A DNA stretch of 64,000 nt from Actinomadura montaniterrae (GCF_008923365.1 NZ_WBMR01000006.1:47434-111433); one strand, 5' to 3'; numbered from the stretch's first letter, positions 7,576 through 16,606 are shown. The notes: generated by a model from the letters alone, not told the origin. A program made the numbers and translations.

Positions 7576-9192
7576 TCACAGCGCCGGGTCGCGGTGGGTG
7601 ATGCGCCCGTCCAGGACGGTGAGCAGCACCGGCAGCGCGGCGAGGTCGGTGTCGGCGACGGAGAGCGGGTCGTCGGCGAGGACGGTGAGGTCGGCGCGGT
7701 ACCCGAGCGCGATCCGGCCCGCCACCGCCTCCTCGCCCGCGGCCCGCGCCGGGTTGACCGTGCAGCCCTGCAACGCCTGCAGCGGGGTGAGGGCCTGCGC
7801 GGGGCCGTGCGGCGGCTCGGTCAGGTCGCGGCCCGGCCGGCGGTGCCGCGCCCCGGCCATGACGGCGAGCGGCGGGAACGGCGCGATCGGCCAGTCCGAG
7901 CCGAGCACGACCGTGGCGCCCGCGTCCCACAGGTCCCGGCAGCGGAACGCGCGGGACGCCCGCTCCTCGCCGAGCCGGCGCGACCAGTTGTCGGTGTGGT
8001 CGGCGCGGGTGTACTCGCAGCAGTGCGTCGGCTGCATGGACGCGGTGACGCCGAGCGCGGCGAAGCGCCGGACGGTGTCGTCGGGCACGGTCTCGATGTG
8101 CTCGACGCGGTGCCGGACCGGTGAGCCCTCCCCGCCCGCCGCCTTCTCCACGGAGTCGAGGACGTGCCGGACGGCCGCGTCGCCGATGGCGTGCGTGGCG
8201 GTCGGGACGCCCGCGCGGTGCAGCTCGCCGATCACGCGGGTGTAGGCGTCGGGGTCGGGCCAGAAGGCGTGCGTGGACTCGCCGTGGCAGTCGGGGCGCT
8301 CCAGCCAGGCGGTGCCGTTGTCGATGGTGCCGTCCATGAACAGCTTCACGCCGGCGACCGTCCACAGCCGTCCGCCGGTGCCCTGCTCGGCGATGAGCCG
8401 CGCGAGGCCGCCGGCGTCACCGCCCGGCTGGCACCACGGCGCGACGCGCAGGCGCAGCGGCAGCGCGCCGTCAGCGTCGAGGCCGGCGAGGACGTCCAGG
8501 CCGTGGCCGTCCATGACGTGGCCGCCGGTGAGGCCCGCGGCGGCCATGCCGCGCAGCACCGCGGCGGTGCGTTCGCGCTGCTCGGCGGGCGTCGGTCGGG
8601 GCGCGACGTCCTCCACCAGCGCGCAGGCGGCGTCCTCCAGCAGCAGGCCGGTGGGGCGGCCGTCGCCGTCGACGACGATCTCGGCGCCCTGCTCGAACCG
8701 GCGCGGCCCGTCGATCCCGGCGAGCTCCAGCGCGCGCGGGCCGGCCAGCATGGAGTGCGCGTCGAACAGGTCGACGGCGGCGGGGACGTCCTGGAAGGCG
8801 GGGCCGAGCGCGGCGGCGGTGATGGCCTCGCCGCCGAACACGTTGGGGTCGAGGCCCCAGCCGCGCAGCCATCCGCCGGGCGGCAGCTCGCGCGCCGCGC
8901 GGGCGAGCGCGTCCCGGACGGCCGGCAGGTCGCGGCAGCCGGACAGGTCGACGCCCATCGTCCGCTCGGCGCCCGCGACCGGGTGCATGTGGCCGTCCAC
9001 CAGCCCGGGCGTGACGACGGCGCCGCGCAGGTCGAGCACCGCCGTCCCCGGCCCGGCGAGCGCGCGGATCTCGCGGTCGTCGCCGAGGGCGGTGATCCGG
9101 CCGCCGGCGGCGGCCAGCGCGGTGTGCGGCGACGGCCGCCCGTCCACGGGATCGAGCAGCCGGGCGGACAGCAGCACCAGGTCAGCGGGCAC
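7576..9192 (-). CDS. amidohydrolase family protein (YtcJ-like)
   Basis: A 538-residue metal-dependent hydrolase. The N-terminal beta-sandwich and first metal motif read VTPGLVDGHMHPVAG. Later motifs include KLFMDGTIDNGTAWLE (Lys-containing strand), THAIGDAAVRHVLD, HRVEHIETVPDDTV and the late Asp motif VVLGSDWPIAPFPPL, as in the YtcJ group of exoenzyme-like amidohydrolases. These act on imides, amides or N-acyl compounds. The GTG start at 9192 has a GGAG site at proper spacing and overlaps the last codons of the upstream TetR gene by 11 bp, so the two are co-transcribed. Convergent with the SDR gene, with only 12 bp between them. The substrate may be related to the compound imported by the NCS1 permease across the divergent promoter. 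Confidence 0.9.
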   Translation of the reverse strand: MPADLVLLSARLLDPVDGRPSPHTALAAAGGRITALGDDREIRALAGPGTAVLDLRGAVVTPGLVDGHMHPVAGAERTMGVDLSGCRDLPAVRDALARAARELPPGGWLRGWGLDPNVFGGEAITAAALGPAFQDVPAAVDLFDAHSMLAGPRALELAGIDGPRRFEQGAEIVVDGDGRPTGLLLEDAACALVEDVAPRPTPAEQRERTAAVLRGMAAAGLTGGHVMDGHGLDVLAGLDADGALPLRLRVAPWCQPGGDAGGLARLIAEQGTGGRLWTVAGVKLFMDGTIDNGTAWLERPDCHGESTHAFWPDPDAYTRVIGELHRAGVPTATHAIGDAAVRHVLDSVEKAAGGEGSPVRHRVEHIETVPDDTVRRFAALGVTASMQPTHCCEYTRADHTDNWSRRLGEERASRAFRCRDLWDAGATVVLGSDWPIAPFPPLAVMAGARHRRPGRDLTEPPHGPAQALTPLQALQGCTVNPARAAGEEAVAGRIALGYRADLTVLADDPLSVADTDLAALPVLLTVLDGRITHRDPAL

Positions 9193-9868
9193 AGGGGGCT
9201 CCTTCGTCGCGGGCCGGGCGGGGCACGTGCGCCGCGGTCACCCGGGCGACGAGGCTCCCCTCCGGCAGGTCGAGCTCCCGCTCGGCGATGACGACGGCGA
9301 GGTGCGTCACCTCGGGCGGGCGGTCCGATCGGTCGGTGTTGGCATGGGAGCCGAGCCCGTCGAGGACGACCAGGATCCGCCGGGCGGTCACGTCGGGGTC
9401 GCGGGCCTGGAAGACGCCGGCCTCCACGCCGTCCCGGACGAGCCCGGCCAGCCGCTCGCGCCACAGCGTCTCCTGCCGGTCGACGCGCTCGCGCAGCGCC
9501 GGGCGGTAGCGGCTGAGGTGCCAGGCGTTCAGCCACAGCCGGCTGACCCCGTCGTATCCGGCGCCGGTCGTGAGCACGAAGAAGCGGGCGAGGTGCTCCA
9601 GCGGGCTCCCGGCGGGCCGGTCGGCGGGGATCAGGTCGTCCAGCTCGGCGGTCGCCGCGGCGCCGAACGCCTCGGCGACCAGGTCCTCCACCGCGGGGAA
9701 GTAGTGGCTGATCAGGCCCGGGCGGACGGCGAGCTCGTCGGCGACCCGGCGCAGCGTGACGCACTCCAGGCCCTCCGTCAGGGCGAGCGCGGACGCCGCC
9801 GCGACGATCTCGGCGCGGCGGGCCTCCGGCGTCTTGCGGACCCGTTTCGGTGCGGCTCTTGACAACAT
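9182..9868 (-). CDS. TetR family transcriptional regulator
   Basis: I take the ATG at 9868, giving 228 residues (MLSRAAPKRVRKTPEARR). The frame extends to 9934, but those extra 22 codons run across the operator palindrome. The DNA-binding domain reads ALTEGLECVTLRRVADELAVRPGLISHYFPAVEDLVAEAF. The remainder resembles BetI/TetR_C-type regulators of nitrogen-compound catabolism. It is first in an operon with the amidohydrolase and divergent from the permease/ureohydrolase pair. A perfect dyad at 9880-9899 lies between the two starts, so it most likely controls both directions. Confidence 0.9.
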   Translation of the reverse strand: MLSRAAPKRVRKTPEARRAEIVAAASALALTEGLECVTLRRVADELAVRPGLISHYFPAVEDLVAEAFGAAATAELDDLIPADRPAGSPLEHLARFFVLTTGAGYDGVSRLWLNAWHLSRYRPALRERVDRQETLWRERLAGLVRDGVEAGVFQARDPDVTARRILVVLDGLGSHANTDRSDRPPEVTHLAVVIAERELDLPEGSLVARVTAAHVPRPARDEGAPCAR

Positions 9869-9879
9869 CGCCTCCACGT

Positions 9880-9899
9880 TATTGGTTATGCGACCAATA
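9880..9899. promoter_or_regulatory. operator-like palindrome TATTGGT-N6-ACCAATA
   Basis: Perfect 7-bp arms around a TATGCG spacer, centred between the TetR start (9868) and the NCS1 permease start (9937). TTGGT/ACCAA half-sites are common in TetR operators. This is the probable shared operator for the divergent nitrogen-compound genes. Confidence 0.65.
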
Positions 9900-9936
9900 G
9901 ACAAGGTTCCGGTGCTCCACCCTCCGGAGGACACGC

Positions 9937-11367
9937 ATGGCGTCCACGATTCCAGACCCCCAGGGGCAGGCCCCCGCGCCCCCGCACGCCGCCGACCGGG
10001 CCGGCCGCGTCGAGGCGCGCGGCATCGACTTCATCCCCGAGACCGAACGGCACGGCCGGCCGCGCGAGCTGTTCGCCGTCTGGGCCGCGCCGAACGTCAG
10101 CTACCTCGCCCTCGTCATCGGCGGCGCCCTCGTCCTCATGGGCCTGGACCTCGCGCAGGCGCTCGTCCTCACCGTGCTCGGGAACCTGTTCTGGATCCTC
10201 GTCGGGCTGCTCGCGGTGAGCGGCCCCGCGGCCGGCGCGCCCAGCGAAGTGATCATGAGGGCGATGTACGGGATCCGCGGGAACCGGGTCAACATCGCGG
10301 TGAACGGCTGGTTCGTCTCCGTCTGCTACCTCGCGCTCAACTGGGCGGCGGCCTCGCTCGCCGCGTTCGGGCTGCTGGAGGAGCTCGGCGTCCACCCGGG
10401 CACGCCCGTCAAGGTCGTCACCATCGTCGCGATCGCCGCCGCGACGCTCGCCATCAGCGTCTACGGGCACGCCACCATCGTGAAGCTGTACGGGCCGCTG
10501 ACCTGCGTGCTCACCGTGGCGTTCGTCGTCCTGTCCGGGTACGTCGCCACGCACGCGCAGTGGGACTACCGGCCGCAGCACGCCCTGCACGGGGCCGCGC
10601 TGTGGGCCGCCCTGTCCGCGGGCCTTGCCCTCGTCGCGTCCGGCCCGCTCTCCTACACCAACAGCGCCGACTTCTCCCGGTACCTGCCGTCCGGCGCCTC
10701 GCCGAAGGCCATCGCCGGATGGACCGCGCTCGGCGCGTTCATCCCCAGCGTCGTGTTCACCGCGCTCGGCGCCCTCGCCGGGACCGTCCTCGACATGTCC
10801 GACCCGCAGACCGCGCTCGCGACGATCCTGCCGTCCTGGTTCACGCCGGTGTTCCTGCTGTCGGTGGTGCTCGGCACCATCGCCAACAACGCCATGACCG
10901 CCTACAGCTCCGGCCTCGCCCTCCAGGCCGTCGGCGTCCGCCTCCGCCGCTCGCGCAGCGTCGCCCTCGACGGCACCCTCGGCGTCGCGCTCACCCTGTA
11001 CGCGCTGCTCGTCTCCAACTTCCTCGACACCGTCAACAACATGCTCCAGCTGATGGTCGCGCTGCTCGGCCCCGCCATGGCCATCTACGCCGCCGACATC
11101 CTGCTGCGCCGCAACCGCTACGACGGCCGGGCCCTGAGCGACGAGTCCCGCGACGCGCCGTTCTGGTACCGCGGCGGCGTCAACCGGGCCGGGGCGGTCG
11201 CGCTGCTCGCCGGCGCCGCCGTCGCCTCCCAGTGCCTGAACACGACCCTCTACACCGGCGAGCTCGCCAAGGCGGCCGACGGTGTCGATCTCTCCCTGCC
11301 CTCGGGCATCCTGATCTCGGCGGCCGTCTACGCCGCGCTGATGCGCGGCCGCCGCGCCGCCGCCTGA
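9937..11367 (+). CDS. NCS1 family purine/cytosine-type permease
   Basis: A 476-residue integral membrane transporter with about 12 hydrophobic segments. The N-terminal sequence RGIDFIPETERHGRPRELFAVWAAPNVSYL is the standard opening of actinobacterial NCS1 (PurCyt) permeases. Other family marks are GAPSEVIMRAMYGIRGNRVN and SADFSRYLPSGASPKAIAGWTALGAFIP. NCS1 proteins import nucleobases, hydantoins, allantoin and related small nitrogen compounds with cations. A GGAGG ribosome site lies 6 bp before the ATG. The next gene is a ureohydrolase 26 bp downstream, so the imported solute is probably a guanidino or ureido compound. That link is inferred from context only. Confidence 0.92.
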   Translation: MASTIPDPQGQAPAPPHAADRAGRVEARGIDFIPETERHGRPRELFAVWAAPNVSYLALVIGGALVLMGLDLAQALVLTVLGNLFWILVGLLAVSGPAAGAPSEVIMRAMYGIRGNRVNIAVNGWFVSVCYLALNWAAASLAAFGLLEELGVHPGTPVKVVTIVAIAAATLAISVYGHATIVKLYGPLTCVLTVAFVVLSGYVATHAQWDYRPQHALHGAALWAALSAGLALVASGPLSYTNSADFSRYLPSGASPKAIAGWTALGAFIPSVVFTALGALAGTVLDMSDPQTALATILPSWFTPVFLLSVVLGTIANNAMTAYSSGLALQAVGVRLRRSRSVALDGTLGVALTLYALLVSNFLDTVNNMLQLMVALLGPAMAIYAADILLRRNRYDGRALSDESRDAPFWYRGGVNRAGAVALLAGAAVASQCLNTTLYTGELAKAADGVDLSLPSGILISAAVYAALMRGRRAAA

Positions 11368-11393
11368 CACCCCACGAAACCGGAGGACGCCGA

Positions 11394-12419
11394 ATGACCA
11401 CGTCGCAGCGGTACGGACCGCAGTACGGCCCCGACATCACCTTCCTCGGAGTGCCGCGCTGCACCTGGTCGGACCCCGCGACCTACGCCGACGCCGACGT
11501 GGTCATCCTCGGCGCCCCGTTCGACGGCGGGACGTCCCACCGGCCCGGCACCCGGTTCGGCCCGCAGTACATCCGGCAGACCTGCTACCTGCCGCAGGAC
11601 GGGTCGCGGCCGTCGCTGGCGCTGCGCGTGGACGGGCTCCAGGGCGACCTGACCGTACACGACGCCGGGGACGTCGAGATGTACTCCGGCGACGCCGAGC
11701 GCTCCGTCCGCGACCTCCAGGAAGCGGTGCACGCGATCGCGAGCAACGGCGCGATCCCGCTGGTCCTCGGCGGCGACCACACCATCGCGTGGCCCGACGC
11801 GGCCGGGGTGGCGCAGCACCTCGGCCAGGGCCGCGTCTCGATGATCCACTTCGACGCGCACGCCGACACCGGCGACATCGAGTTCGGCTCGCTGGTCGGG
11901 CACGGCACGCCGATGCGCCGGCTGCTGGAGTCCGGGGCCGTCCGCGGCGACCGGTTCCTGCAGCTCGGCCTGCGCGGCTACTGGCCGGGCCCCGAGACGC
12001 TCGCGTGGATGGCCGAGCAGGGCATGCGCTCCTACGAGATGACCGAGATCGTCGCGCGCGGGCTGGAGGAGTGCCTGACCGAGGCGTTCGCGATCGCCAC
12101 CGACGCGTGCGACGGGGTGTTCCTGTCCGTCGACATCGACGTGTGCGACCCCGGGCACGCCCCCGGCACCGGCACCCCCGAGCCCGGCGGCCTCACCGCC
12201 CGCCAGCTGCTCGACGCGGTGCGCCGGATCGCCTACGAGCTGCCGGTCGCCGGCGTCGACGTGGTCGAGGTGTCACCGCCCTACGACCACGCCGAGATCA
12301 CCTCGGCGCTGGCGAACCGCGTCGTCCTGGAGGTCCTGTCGGGCATCGCGCGGCGCCGCCGCGACGAGCGCGACGGCACCACGTGGGACCCGCGCCAACC
12401 GCTCCTCGACGGCCGCTAG
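11394..12419 (+). CDS. ureohydrolase family protein (agmatinase / guanidino-acid hydrolase-like)
   Basis: A 341-residue member of the arginase/agmatinase superfamily, counted from the ATG at 11394 with GGAGGA 6 bp upstream. The binuclear metal motifs are present: GGDHTI, HFDAHADTGD, and SVDIDVCDPGHAPGTGTPEPGG. The N-terminal PFDGGTSHRPGTRFGPQYIR is shared by bacterial agmatinase, guanidinobutyrase, guanidinopropionase and guanidine hydrolase, so sequence alone does not fix the substrate. It is cotranscribed with the NCS1 permease and should release urea from the imported guanidino compound. A metal-dependent amidohydrolase in the divergent operon could process the product or a related ring compound. 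No guanidine riboswitch is evident upstream. Confidence 0.9.
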   Translation: MTTSQRYGPQYGPDITFLGVPRCTWSDPATYADADVVILGAPFDGGTSHRPGTRFGPQYIRQTCYLPQDGSRPSLALRVDGLQGDLTVHDAGDVEMYSGDAERSVRDLQEAVHAIASNGAIPLVLGGDHTIAWPDAAGVAQHLGQGRVSMIHFDAHADTGDIEFGSLVGHGTPMRRLLESGAVRGDRFLQLGLRGYWPGPETLAWMAEQGMRSYEMTEIVARGLEECLTEAFAIATDACDGVFLSVDIDVCDPGHAPGTGTPEPGGLTARQLLDAVRRIAYELPVAGVDVVEVSPPYDHAEITSALANRVVLEVLSGIARRRRDERDGTTWDPRQPLLDGR

Positions 12420-12422
12420 GGA

Positions 12423-13217
12423 CTACGGCTTGCGGGCGACGCCGCAGAGGGTGGACGTCTTCGGCGCGTCGTTGAACGGGTTGGGCTCGGGACGCCAGTC
12501 CTCGCACGCCACCACGCCCGGCTCGACGACCTCCAGGCCGTCGAAGTAGCCGATGATCTGCCCGGGCGGGCGGAGCCGGTAGGGGACGGCGCCGGTGTCG
12601 TCGTACTGCTGCTGCGCCTCGTTGTGCGCCTCGTCGGTGTCGGTGTCGTCGTAGAGGGCGAGGTAGCTGCCGGGGCAGAGGCCGCCGGTCAGCGTGCGGA
12701 TGATGGTCAGGACGTCGTCGTAGGAGTCGACGTGGCCGAGCACGCCCATGAGCATCACCGCGATGGGCCGGTCGAAGTCGAGCTTCTCGCGCGCCGCGCG
12801 CAGCACCTGCTCCGGCTGGAGCATGTCGGCCTGGATGTAGCTCGTCTCGCCCTCCGGACGGCTGGTGAGCAGGGCGTGCGCGTGCGAGAGGACCAGCGGG
12901 TCGTTGTCGACGTAGACGATGTGCGACTCCGGCGCGACCCGCTGCGCCACCTCGTGGGTGTTGTCGACGGTCGGCAGCCCCGTGCCGACGTCGAGGAACT
13001 GCCGGATCCCCTGCTCGCCCGCCAGGTAGCGGACGGCGCGGGCGAGGAAGTTGCGGCCCGCCCGGGCGATGTCCACGATTCCCGGGTACACCTGCAGATA
13101 CTGGTCGCCGGCGGCGCGGTCGACGGGATAGTTGTCCTTGCCTCCGAGCCAGTAGTTCCAGATACGCGCGGAATGCGGTACGGACGTGTCGATGATGCTG
13201 CCCGGCTCCTCGGTCAC
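12423..13217 (-). CDS. SAM-dependent methyltransferase, actinobacterial DUF574 family
   Basis: A 264-residue protein with the hallmark N-terminus PHSARIWNYWLGGKDNYPVDR of the DUF574/Methyltransf_19 family, which is greatly expanded in Streptosporangiales and Streptomyces. The SAM-binding loop is FLDVGTGLPTVDNTHEVAQ, followed by the acidic strand VYVDNDPLVLSHA and IQADMLQPEQ. The substrates of the family are not established. The GTG start at 13217 is preceded by a small CCCCT/AGGGG hairpin. It ends 3 bp from the ureohydrolase stop (convergent). A probable non-coding gap separates it from the esterase gene upstream on the same strand. Confidence 0.92.
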   Translation of the reverse strand: MTEEPGSIIDTSVPHSARIWNYWLGGKDNYPVDRAAGDQYLQVYPGIVDIARAGRNFLARAVRYLAGEQGIRQFLDVGTGLPTVDNTHEVAQRVAPESHIVYVDNDPLVLSHAHALLTSRPEGETSYIQADMLQPEQVLRAAREKLDFDRPIAVMLMGVLGHVDSYDDVLTIIRTLTGGLCPGSYLALYDDTDTDEAHNEAQQQYDDTGAVPYRLRPPGQIIGYFDGLEVVEPGVVACEDWRPEPNPFNDAPKTSTLCGVARKP

Positions 13218-13528
13218 GGCATACTCCCCAATTCGCGGTTCGCCCCTTCAGGGGACAAAGTAGCAGCCCGATCTTCGGCCGCACGGGCGCGCAGTTGTCA
13301 CGCGCCGCCGGGCGGGCCCGCCCGCAGGCCCGCCCGCGCCCCTGCCGCATTGGGCCTGGGAATTGTCCCCGCAGAACAGGCGCGCGGGCGGTGCGAATTA
13401 GGGACGCCGGCCGGACAGTTCCGCGGCCCCGATCGGCCCCATAAAGGGCGAACCTCGGGTCCCGGTTTCGGATGACCGCTTGAACGCGGACCGTCCCGGG
13501 AAGGGGAACTCGCCGTATTCGGCTTCGC
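13218..13528. other. 311-bp gap with GC hairpin
   Basis: Between two minus-strand genes. It holds a perfect 16-bp palindrome (CGGGCGGG/CCCGCCCG, 13309-13324) that may act as a terminator for the esterase unit, a CCCCT-TC-AGGGG hairpin at 13243-13254 just before the methyltransferase, and most of a possible small ORF (13398-13532). I see nothing else supportable. Confidence 0.5.
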
Positions 13529-13532
13529 TCAT
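13398..13532 (-). CDS. possible 44-aa small ORF coupled to the esterase gene
   Basis: The ATG at 13532 overlaps the esterase stop as ATGA, the same coupling used by many true gene pairs here. The product begins MSEAEYGEFPFPGRSAF, contains no cysteine, signal or membrane segment, and ends with GRRP before a TAA. Third-position bias is weaker than in neighbouring genes (several GAA, TTT and CGA codons). It could be a real small protein or simply read-through of a frame with no stops. Confidence 0.25.
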   Translation of the reverse strand: MSEAEYGEFPFPGRSAFKRSSETGTRGSPFMGPIGAAELSGRRP

Positions 13533-15338
13533 GACGAAATGGCGCCCGGCTCGCGGGTCAGCCAGGTCTGCGACGGGCGGCAGACCAGGCGCGTGCCGTC
13601 GGCGCTGCACCAGGTCTGATAATCGCCGGAATAGAGGCGCTCGCCCAGCCAGTGGTAGCCGGGGCCCGGGTCGCGGCGGGGCGTGCTCGCGGTGAAGTTC
13701 GACGCGTCGTCGATGCTCCCCGTGCCGTCGTAGCGGGCGACCCGCGGGTACGGGTAGACGGGCCGGGTGCGCGCGACCGTCCCGTCCGCGATCTTCGACG
13801 CGACGATCGTGCCGGGCCGCCGGCCGCTCTCCGTCCACGCCATCACCGGGGTGAGGACGTCGAAGGCGTCGGGGCCCTCGCCGCCGCCGCAGTGCGCGAC
13901 GCCCGGGAACAGGTAGAGCCTCGCGAAATCGTCGACCGCCTTGCGGCCCATGCTCTTCTGCATGGCGTCGTAGTAGGCGAGCGTGCTCTGCGGCGAGATG
14001 TGCTGGTCGCTCCAGCCGTGCCAGAGCAGCAGCTTGCCGCCGCCACGCTGGAAGCGGCGGAGGTCGGGATCCATCGCGGACAGGTACGACGACGACTGCA
14101 CCGTCTTCCAGAACGACTCGACCGTGAACTTCAGATCCGACAGCTTCCAATCGGGTCTCACCTGGTTGGTGTAGCCGAGGTAGCGGGCGAACGACTCCAC
14201 GAAGTTCTGGCTGCCGACCGTCTGCCCCTGCTCGGCCGGGACGAACAGCGTCCATTCGAGCTCGGAGCCCCACTCGTGGGAGATCGCCGGCTCCAGCCGC
14301 CGGCCGTGCTCGTCCACCGCGCCGTCGTGCAGCCGCCGCACCACGCCGGCCTCCGCCCTGGTCAGGCACGTCGACGGGTCCTGGCCGGACGCGCACACGA
14401 TCGTCGCCGGGTCGAAGCCGCAGCGCCGCGGGTCGTCGATCAGGCCGTCCTTCAGCCCGTCGAGCCCGTCGCAGGCCTTCAGCACCGCCTGGTGGATCAG
14501 CGGCAGCTTGCCGGCCAGCAGGATGTAGCGGCCGTCGGCGTCCAGGTTGGTCAGGACGTTCCAGGCGTGGTGGAAGGTGTTCTGCACGACCATGTCGTTC
14601 GCGGGCGCGCCGGCGGCGATGCCGTCGAAGTCGCCCGGGTACCGCTGGGCCTCCATCAGGCCCTCGCGGCCGCCGTCCGAGCAGCCGTCGAAGTAGGAGT
14701 AGGCGGGGGAGCGGCCGTAGAACCGCTTGATGAGCGCCTTGGCCGCCTGCGACGTCACGTGGACGCCCCGGTAGGCGAAGTCGATCTGCGCCTGCGGGTC
14801 GTCCGCCGCCCACGACCCGTCCGGCGAGCCCTGGTGGCCCATGTCGGTCGTCGCGCTGGCGATGGTGCCGTCCCGCGCACGTCGACGCCTGCGTGTAGTT
14901 GATGGTGGAGCTGCCGCACTCGCCGCCGCAGCCGGTCTGCAGGTACCGCTGCGTCCAGCCCTTGACGGGCAGCCGCATGACGATGGTGTCGGCCGGGGCG
15001 ATGGTGCCCCGCACGTCGCAGTACGGCGCGGGCGCACCGGCCGTCGCGACGGTCGCGGACGTGATGGTGACCGGTGCGTCGGTCGCGCCGTCGAGGCGGA
15101 GGCCCGCCAGGTCGGCGCAGTCCATCACCGGCTCGAGCGCGGGGAGGTCCGCGAGCCCGTCCGCCGTGATCCGCGGGGTCCGGGGCTGCGCCGACGCGTC
15201 GCCGGTCCCCGCCGCCGATACCAGAGCCGCGACGAGCAGCGCCGCGACGAGCGCGCCGGCGACCGCCCCGATCCGGCCGCGCGCGCGTCTCAGGACGCCC
15301 GCTCCGACCACCGTGCCCCGAGTGAAGAACCCATGCAT
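13529..15338 (-). pseudogene. tannase / feruloyl esterase family protein, secreted, frameshifted
   Basis: Starts at the ATG at 15338 (AGGAGG 8 bp upstream) with a signal peptide (RIGAVAGALVAALLVAALVSAAGTGDASA), then DGLADLPALEPVMDCADLAGLRL and the tannase-type N-terminal region up to STINYTQASTC. There the frame breaks at about 14872-14881. The family continues in the next frame with RDGTIASATTDMGHQGSPDGSW, the nucleophile motif DGCSDGGREGL, HGWSDQHISPQ and VAHCGGGEGPDAFD, where the Cys-Ser-Asp/His-Cys pattern of tannases is intact. The break sits in a GCGCG run and equals loss of two bases. Both halves are otherwise well preserved, so this is either a very recent inactivation or a sequencing error. 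The role would be extracellular hydrolysis of aromatic esters. Confidence 0.85.
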
Positions 15339-15649
15339 GGAGTACCGCCTCCTCGGCTGGGCGGGCCCGCTGCCGCCGGGCCGCCGACCGCGGCCGGGTG
15401 AACCGCATGCGGATGCTACAAAAATGGCGACAATCCAACAAGCAATCTGGCGCACAGGATCTGGACATCCCGCTGCATGGGGCGCATCCTCCGAGTAGTC
15501 CACCCGCTGAGGGTGCAAGTTCCGGCCGGTTGCCCGAGCTCGGACTGTCCAACTTTGGTTTCTAAATCGTTGACAATCTTGTCCATGGATCCTTAGCATC
15601 GCCGTCACGCCAGAGGGACCCCACCCGACCGACGCCCAGGAGAAGCACC
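15339..15649. other. 311-bp divergent promoter region
   Basis: Between the esterase start (minus) and the ABC substrate-binding protein (plus). It contains the probable promoter at 15570-15598 and an AT-richer stretch around 15420-15460 that may hold the esterase promoter. No ORF with coding character was seen. Confidence 0.5.
15570..15598 (+). promoter_or_regulatory. probable promoter of the ABC importer operon, with overlapping dyad
   Basis: TTGACA (15570-15575), a 17-bp spacer and TTAGCA (15593-15598), about 50 bp before the GTG at 15650. A GACAA-TC-TTGTC dyad (15572-15583) overlaps the -35 and could bind a repressor such as the GntR protein encoded at the end of the cluster. Confidence 0.5.
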
Positions 15650-16606
15650 GTGAAACGAATCCGGGCGGCTCTGGCCGCCACCTCCGTACTCCTCCTCGCA
15701 GCGTGCGGCGGGGGCGGCGGTTCCTCCAACGCCTCCGACAAGGGCCCCGCCACGGTGAAGGTGAGCGTGATCCCGATCGTCGACGTGGCGCCCGTCTACC
15801 TCGGCGACCAGCAGGGCTTCTTCGCCGAGCAGAAGCTGAAGCTCCAGTTCGAGACCGCCCAGGGCGGCGCGGCGATCGTGCCCGCCGTCGTCAGCGGCCA
15901 GGTCGACTTCGGGTTCAGCAACTACACCTCGCTGGTGCTCGCCCGCTCCAAGGGCCTGCCGCTCAAGGTCGTCGCGCCCGGCAACGCCTCGACCGGCGTC
16001 GACAAGAAGGACTTCGGCGGCGTCGTCGTCAAGGCCGGCAGCCCGATCAAGACGGCCAAGGACCTCGCCGGCAAGCGCGTCGCGGTCAACACCCTGAACA
16101 ACATCAACGACACGACCGTGCGGGCCTCGATCCGCAAGGCCGGCGGCGACGCGAAGAACGTCAAGTTCACCGAGCTGGCCTTCCCCGACATGCTCGCCGC
16201 CCTCGACAAGGGCAACGTCGACGCCGTCCAGGTCGTCGAGCCGTTCCTCACGACCGCGCTGAAGAACGGCGGGCGGCTCGTCGCGTCCAACTACGTCGAC
16301 ACCGCCCCGGACCTCACCATCGCCGCGTACTTCACCTCGCAGAAGACCGCCGCGTCCAAGCCCGACCTGGTCAAGCGGTTCGCCGCCGCGATGCAGAAGT
16401 CGCTGCAGTACGCCGACCAGCACCCCGACGCGGTCCGCAAGGTCCTCGGCACCTACACCAAGATCGACCCGTCGGTCGCGGCCGCGCTGACGCTGCCGAA
16501 GTTCCCGACCCAGGTCAACGGCGCGGGCCTGCAGACGCTGGAGAACCTCGCCGTCCAGGACGGGCTGATCAAGAAGGCCCCGGACGCCAAGGAGCTCCTG
16601 CCGTGA
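15650..16606 (+). CDS. ABC transporter substrate-binding lipoprotein (NitT/TauT family, NMT1-like)
   Basis: A 318-residue lipoprotein: GTG start after an AGGAG site, signal MKRIRAALAATSVLLLAACGGGG with the lipobox LLAAC. The mature part is an NMT1/THI5-like bilobed domain (KVSVIPIVDVAPVYLGDQQGFFAEQKLKLQFE; DFGFSNYTSLVLARSKGLPLKVVA; DAVQVVEPFLTTALKNGG). The family binds nitrate, sulfonates, taurine, pyrimidine precursors and aromatic acids such as phthalate, so the ligand is open. It overlaps the next gene by GTGA and is the first gene of a four-gene importer operon. The neighbouring aromatic-ester hydrolase makes an aromatic acid a reasonable but unproven ligand. Confidence 0.92.
   Translation: MKRIRAALAATSVLLLAACGGGGGSSNASDKGPATVKVSVIPIVDVAPVYLGDQQGFFAEQKLKLQFETAQGGAAIVPAVVSGQVDFGFSNYTSLVLARSKGLPLKVVAPGNASTGVDKKDFGGVVVKAGSPIKTAKDLAGKRVAVNTLNNINDTTVRASIRKAGGDAKNVKFTELAFPDMLAALDKGNVDAVQVVEPFLTTALKNGGRLVASNYVDTAPDLTIAAYFTSQKTAASKPDLVKRFAAAMQKSLQYADQHPDAVRKVLGTYTKIDPSVAAALTLPKFPTQVNGAGLQTLENLAVQDGLIKKAPDAKELLP

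Noticed and set aside
9869..9934. Upstream start for the second TetR gene at 9934
   Set aside because: The additional 22 codons run across the palindromic operator, and the conserved N-terminal pattern fits the ATG at 9868.
11368..11393. Guanidine riboswitch before the ureohydrolase
   Set aside because: The 26-bp gap holds only the ribosome site, and the leader before the NCS1 permease is too short for a known guanidine riboswitch.
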